Source: JAWVFN01 sp963696625
Lineage (GTDB): Bacteria; Actinomycetota; Thermoleophilia; Solirubrobacterales; 70-9
Direction of reading: 5' to 3'
Assembly (NCBI GenBank): GCA_963696625.1
Contig: CAVOKZ010000007.1
Location: forward strand, 102,705 to 166,704
Length of the DNA: 64,000 bases
Of the stretch, positions 60,605 to 64,000 are shown one piece after another. Made by a program: the position numbers and the translations under genes. The number at the start of each line of letters is the position of its first letter. The first letter of the stretch is position 1. The notes below the pieces were generated by a model that was not told where the DNA came from, made no database searches, and was given only the letters and a program-made list of their open reading frames with translations.

Positions 60605-61948
60605 TCAGGCGGCCCGGGGGAGGTCGATCACGTTGCCGCCGCCGAGATCGTCCTCGATCCCGTAGAGCAGCTCCTCAGGATGCCCGGCGGCGACGATCGC
60701 CTCGGCGACGACCGCGACGAGCCTCCGCAGGTCGGCCTTCGAGATCGAAAGCGGCGGCATCAGCACGAGGGTGTCGCCGAGCGGGCGCACGATGACCCCG
60801 CGCCTGCGCGCCTCGACCGTGACCCGGTGTCCGAAGCGCTCGGCGGGCTCGTGGCCGGAGACGTCGATTCCGACCATCGTCCCGCAGCGCCTCACCTCGG
60901 CGACCTCGTCCATCTCCTCGACGTCGACGAGCAGGTCGCCGAGCAGGCGGATCTTCGGCTGCAACCCGACCAGCGTGCGCTCTTCCTCGAACACCTCCAG
61001 GGAGGCGAGAGCCGCGGCGCACGCCAGCGGGTTGCCCGTATACGTGTGACCGTGGAAGAAGGTGCGGTACTCCTCGTAGGCGCCGAGGAAGCCGTTGTAG
61101 ATCTCCTCGGTCGCCAGGGTCGCGGCGAGCGGCATGTAGCCGCCGGTAAGTCCCTTGGCGAGGCACAGCAGGTCGGGTGCGACCCGCTCCTGCTCGCAGG
61201 CGAACATCGTCCCCGTGCGGCCGAAGCCGGTCGCGACCTCGTCGCAGATCAGCAGCACCCCGTGGCGGTCGCATAGCTCGCGCACCGCGCGCAGGTAGCC
61301 GGGCGGGTGGACGATGATTCCCGCGGCGCCCTGGACGAGCGGCTCGACGATCACCGCCGCGATCTCCTCCTCGTGGGCGGCGAGCAGGCGCGCCATGTGG
61401 CCGGTGTCGCCGGGCTCGGCTTGGTAGCCCGAGAACAGCAGCGGCTCGAACTTGCCGTGGAAGAGGTCGATGCCGCCGACCGAGACCGAGCCGATGGTGT
61501 CTCCGTGGTAGGCGTCGCGCAGCGAGATGAACTTGGTCTTGCGCACGTGCTGGCCGCCGCGCTGCTGCTGGTACTGGAAGGCCATCTTCAGCGCGATCTC
61601 GGTCGCGGTCGAGCCGGAGTCGGAGTAGAAGACGCGGTGCAGGCCGGGCGGCGCGATCTCGACCAGCTTCGCCGCCAGCTCCTCGCCGGCGGGGTGGGAG
61701 AGCCCGAGCATCGTCGTGTGGGCGACCCGGTCCATCTGGTCGTGGATCGCGGTGTCGATCTTCGGATGGCGGTGGCCGTGGACGTTGCACCACAGCGACG
61801 AGACCCCGTCGAGGTAGCCGCGGCCCTCGTCGTCGAAGAGCTCGGTGCCCTCGGCTCGCTCGATTCGCAAATGGGGCTCCGCTTCCCAGTCGCGCATCTG
61901 CGTGAAGGGGTGCCAGACGTGGGTGTCAGGCTGAGTTTGTCGATCCAT
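60605..61948 (-). CDS. bioA: Adenosylmethionine-8-amino-7-oxononanoate aminotransferase
   Basis: A 447-residue PLP enzyme that makes 7,8-diaminopelargonate in biotin synthesis. Diagnostic segments are HVWHPFTQM near the start, YLDGVSSLWCNVHGHRHPKI, FYSDSGSTATEIALKMAFQY, the PLP-binding Asp in LLICDEVATGFGRTG and Lys265 in CLAKGLTGGYMPLAATL. ATG at 61948. bioD lies 1.9 kb upstream on the same strand with two hydrolase genes between. Confidence 0.96.
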   Translation of the reverse strand: MDRQTQPDTHVWHPFTQMRDWEAEPHLRIERAEGTELFDDEGRGYLDGVSSLWCNVHGHRHPKIDTAIHDQMDRVAHTTMLGLSHPAGEELAAKLVEIAPPGLHRVFYSDSGSTATEIALKMAFQYQQQRGGQHVRKTKFISLRDAYHGDTIGSVSVGGIDLFHGKFEPLLFSGYQAEPGDTGHMARLLAAHEEEIAAVIVEPLVQGAAGIIVHPPGYLRAVRELCDRHGVLLICDEVATGFGRTGTMFACEQERVAPDLLCLAKGLTGGYMPLAATLATEEIYNGFLGAYEEYRTFFHGHTYTGNPLACAAALASLEVFEEERTLVGLQPKIRLLGDLLVDVEEMDEVAEVRRCGTMVGIDVSGHEPAERFGHRVTVEARRRGVIVRPLGDTLVLMPPLSISKADLRRLVAVVAEAIVAAGHPEELLYGIEDDLGGGNVIDLPRAA

Positions 61949-62048
61949 CCCTGAGCTAGGCAGAAACTAGATCGGCTGCCGGTCGGAAAGAAGTCAGACC
62001 GACGTCACAGAGGCTTTCAGCGCCGACCGAGCGCTGCGCTGATCTGGG

Positions 62049-62969
62049 CTAAGCCGCCTTCTTCCTGAGAGCGGGATCCTCGTTGCGCCGGCAGGTCGCG
62101 GCGAGAATCTCGGTGATCCGGTTCTTGTAGAGGAAGTGCCCGCCGACATCGTCGACCTCGAGGGTCGCGACCGGCAGCTCCTCGGCCAGGCGGCGGACGT
62201 CGCGCAGCGGGACGAGTTTGTCGTCGGCGCCGTGCCAGATCCGCACCGGCTCACCGACTTCCGAGAGGTCGAACCCCCACGGGCGCGAGCAGGCGAGGTA
62301 GTCCTCGATCATCGGGTCGGCGCCGCCCCGCATCGCCTCGGCGAACCGTGCTGCTGCCGCCTCGCGGTCGACCGGGTTGGCGAGCAGCTCGCGGTCGGCG
62401 TGGGAGGCTCCGAGCGCCATCGCCCGCATCACGAGGCCCGGGTGGTGGTTGACGAGCGCCCGGATCCCGCGGCCGATGCCGCGGATCAGCCACGGCGCGG
62501 TGCTGAGCACCGCGAGCGGCATGCGAAAGCGAATCCCGGCGCCCGGCGTGCGGTGAACGGCGTGGAACGGGGTGACCGGGGTGACGGTGATGGTCGCCGC
62601 CAGCCGGTCGCCGAGGCGGTGTGCGCAGGCCAGCGCGTAGGGAGCGCCGGCCGAGACGCCCACGATCGAGAAGCGCTCGAAGCCGAGCCCGTCGGCGAGC
62701 TCCTCGATGTCCGAGGCGAAGTCGAGGACGCTGCGCCCCGGGAGTGGGTCGGAGCCGCGGAACCCGGGGCGGTCGACCATCAGGTAGCGGATGTCGTTGG
62801 CCTCGATCGCCGCGTCCATCTCGGGCGTCCGGCGCAAGGGCGAGCCGATCGAGCCGTGCATGTAGAGGACGGGGAAGCCGCGCGGCGATCCGAGCGCGGA
62901 GAAAGAGATCCGCCTCCCGTTGGCCAGCCGGGCGCTTTCGATCGAGTGCAGGGTGTTGCGCTCGCTCAC
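62049..62969 (-). CDS. Alpha/beta hydrolase
   Basis: A 306-residue esterase-type enzyme. LYMHGSIGSPLRR is the oxyanion HG loop, the nucleophile Ser is in IVGVSAGAPYALA, a likely acid is in IWHGADDKLVP and the His in DVGGHFLYKNR. The order fits a catalytic triad. The start is GTG at 62969 with GGGAG upstream. It lies between bioA and a second hydrolase; a link to biotin is possible but not shown. Confidence 0.88.
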   Translation of the reverse strand: MSERNTLHSIESARLANGRRISFSALGSPRGFPVLYMHGSIGSPLRRTPEMDAAIEANDIRYLMVDRPGFRGSDPLPGRSVLDFASDIEELADGLGFERFSIVGVSAGAPYALACAHRLGDRLAATITVTPVTPFHAVHRTPGAGIRFRMPLAVLSTAPWLIRGIGRGIRALVNHHPGLVMRAMALGASHADRELLANPVDREAAAARFAEAMRGGADPMIEDYLACSRPWGFDLSEVGEPVRIWHGADDKLVPLRDVRRLAEELPVATLEVDDVGGHFLYKNRITEILAATCRRNEDPALRKKAA

Positions 62970-63014
62970 GGTTGCTCCCGGCGCTCAAGGTAGGGGGCCG
63001 CACGCCCCCAGTTG

Positions 63015-63818
63015 TCACCGTGTCGTGATCGGCAGCCTGTTCAGTACCGAACGAACCGCGTAGGCGAACTTGGCCGGCGCCTCGATCATCGGCACGTGGC
63101 CGGCCCCGGGGACGATCTCGAGCGGCGCGTCGGGGACGAGCTCGCGGATGGCGCGCGACGCGGGAAGCGGGATCACGCGGTCGCGGTCGCCCCAGACCAG
63201 GCCGAGCGGGCGCTCGAGCCGGCGCAGCAGCGGCTTCAGGTCGGCGGCGATCGCGGCGGCGACCCCGTCGGCGATCCGCGTCGCGCCGCCGGAGGCGGCG
63301 AGCATCGCCCGCGTGTCCTCCTCGCTGAGGCTCGCGGCGTCGGCGACCGCGGTTCCGAGCAGCAGCCGACGCCCCATCGCGCTGCCGGCGAGTCGGGTGC
63401 CCAGCCGGCGGCGGGCGTTGACCAGCGCCTCGGCGCCGAGACCGAGGCCGGTCGCGAGCGACTGGCGGCGGGCGATGAAGCCGGCCGGAGCGCCGAGCAC
63501 GAGCCGGTCGACTGCGGCGGGTCTGTGCACAGCGAGGCTGAGCGCGACCGCGCCGCCGAGCGACTGGCCGTAGAGGACGTAGGGCTCGGGGACGCCGGCC
63601 TGCTCGAGCCCGTCGGCGACCGCGCCGGCGACGTCGCTGAGATCGAAGCCCTCGCCCGCCGCCTCCGTGTCGCCGAAGCCCGGCATGTCGAGCGCGACGG
63701 CGCGCCACTCCTCGGCGAGCAGCGGCATCGCCTTCGCCCAGATGCTGCGGCTGGTGCCGACCCCGTGCAGGAGCACCAGCGGCTCGCCGCTTCCGGCCTC
63801 TTCGAGCGCCAGCTTCAC
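63015..63818 (-). CDS. Alpha/beta hydrolase, BioH candidate
   Basis: 267 residues from GTG at 63818, which overlaps the bioD stop (GTGA), so it is coupled to biotin synthesis. LVLLHGVGTSRSIWAKAMPL, the nucleophile in LYGQSLGGAVALSLAV, the acid in VWGDRDRVIPLP and the His in GAGHVPMIEAP form a complete triad. In other bacteria BioH cleaves the pimeloyl-ACP methyl ester; this gene is a reasonable stand-in by position. Earlier in-frame starts up to 63953 would lie inside bioD and are rejected. Confidence 0.8.
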   Translation of the reverse strand: MKLALEEAGSGEPLVLLHGVGTSRSIWAKAMPLLAEEWRAVALDMPGFGDTEAAGEGFDLSDVAGAVADGLEQAGVPEPYVLYGQSLGGAVALSLAVHRPAAVDRLVLGAPAGFIARRQSLATGLGLGAEALVNARRRLGTRLAGSAMGRRLLLGTAVADAASLSEEDTRAMLAASGGATRIADGVAAAIAADLKPLLRRLERPLGLVWGDRDRVIPLPASRAIRELVPDAPLEIVPGAGHVPMIEAPAKFAYAVRSVLNRLPITTR

Positions 63819-64000
63819 GGCGCAGAGCGTAAGGCGGGCCAGCTCTGCGGGTCGGCGAGGTCGAGCTCGGGCAGGACCTCCACGGTGACCTCGCCGAGGC
63901 GGGCGATCGTTTCGCGGTTGCTCTCCTCCATCTGAGAGGGCGCGGCGGGCCAAGGGGTGAGGACGACGAGGGCCGGCTCGAGCCTGGCGGCACGCACCGA
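63815..64000 (-). CDS. bioD: Dethiobiotin synthetase, C-terminal part (cut by window end)
   Basis: Only the last ~61 residues are in the window: ALVVLTPWPAAPSQMEESNR, then ETIARLGEVTVEVLPELDLA and DPQSWP. The strand-loop of hydrophobic residues ending in TPWP with a following ESNRETIxxLG helix matches BioD C-termini. The family closes the ureido ring of biotin using ATP and CO2. Its stop overlaps the next hydrolase gene. The assignment is helped by bioA nearby. Confidence 0.7.
   Translation of the reverse strand, partial: SVRAARLEPALVVLTPWPAAPSQMEESNRETIARLGEVTVEVLPELDLADPQSWPALRSAP

Overview
The window is high-GC chromosomal DNA from an actinobacterium. Several things suggest Actinomycetota, most likely class Thermoleophilia (an inference; no 16S rRNA gene is present): an uninterrupted S10-spc-alpha ribosomal superoperon, a zinc-type S14, zinc-binding adenylate kinase, frequent GTG/TTG starts with 4-nt stop/start overlaps, and a six-gene Mce cluster.

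Region 1 (1-23.0 kb) is the translation superoperon. After a cut-off HAD-like gene come rpsL and rpsG, then two opposite-strand membrane-protein genes that split the str operon, then fusA and tuf. A leader with several hairpins precedes rpsJ-rplC-rplD-rplW-rplB-rpsS-rplV-rpsC-rplP-rpmC-rpsQ. Next are rplN-rplX-rplE-rpsN-rpsH-rplF-rplR-rpsE-rpmD-rplO-secY-adk-map, a terminator, and rpmJ-rpsM-rpsK-rpsD-rpoA-rplQ. infA is not in its usual place between map and rpmJ. The outstanding feature is that five spacers in this superoperon each hold a short reading frame. Each begins within 2 nt of the upstream stop codon and ends within 2 nt of the downstream start codon. Three of the five belong to one ~160-bp repeat family carrying a perfect 8-bp hairpin and encoding the core LPLPPAKAAPCVLD. 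Several ribosomal proteins also carry long charged additions: a basic arm on L22, acidic arms or tails on S17, L5 and S5, and an acidic insert in L3. rpsE contains a frameshift that is probably a sequence error, and adk seems to start at ATA.

Region 2 (23.0-38.6 kb) holds housekeeping and envelope genes: truA, a ZIP metal transporter behind an IdeR/DtxR-like box, surE, ligA, a secreted calcium-repeat protein, a PBP4-type peptidase, a patatin phospholipase, a secreted double-PHP protein, an acyl-CoA ligase, a small HTH-like protein with a leaderless promoter, a Nif3-family protein, a DsbA-like protein and tRNA-Pro.

Region 3 (38.6-40.6 kb) is a small degraded accessory patch. It has a truncated nuclease-like gene, a Phd/RelE toxin-antitoxin pair between two copies of a REP-like repeat, and a truncated, frameshifted glycoside hydrolase.

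Region 4 (40.6-48.5 kb) carries a VTT-domain membrane protein, a Mn-type superoxide dismutase with two cupredoxin-like proteins (one lacking the copper cysteine), a GMC oxidoreductase divergent from a TetR regulator with an operator array, a secreted beta-helix protein and a lipoprotein.

Region 5 (48.7-58.8 kb) is a tightly overlapping run of six Mce/MlaD genes without the usual permease or ATPase genes. The first gene contains two frameshifts.

Region 6 (58.8-64 kb) has a NUDIX hydrolase, rubredoxin, a decayed sigma/DUF4349-like module, and a biotin cluster on the minus strand (bioD, two alpha/beta hydrolases, bioA). Three copies of a second intergenic repeat (around 43.4, 59.45 and 60.6 kb) lie in regions 4 and 6.
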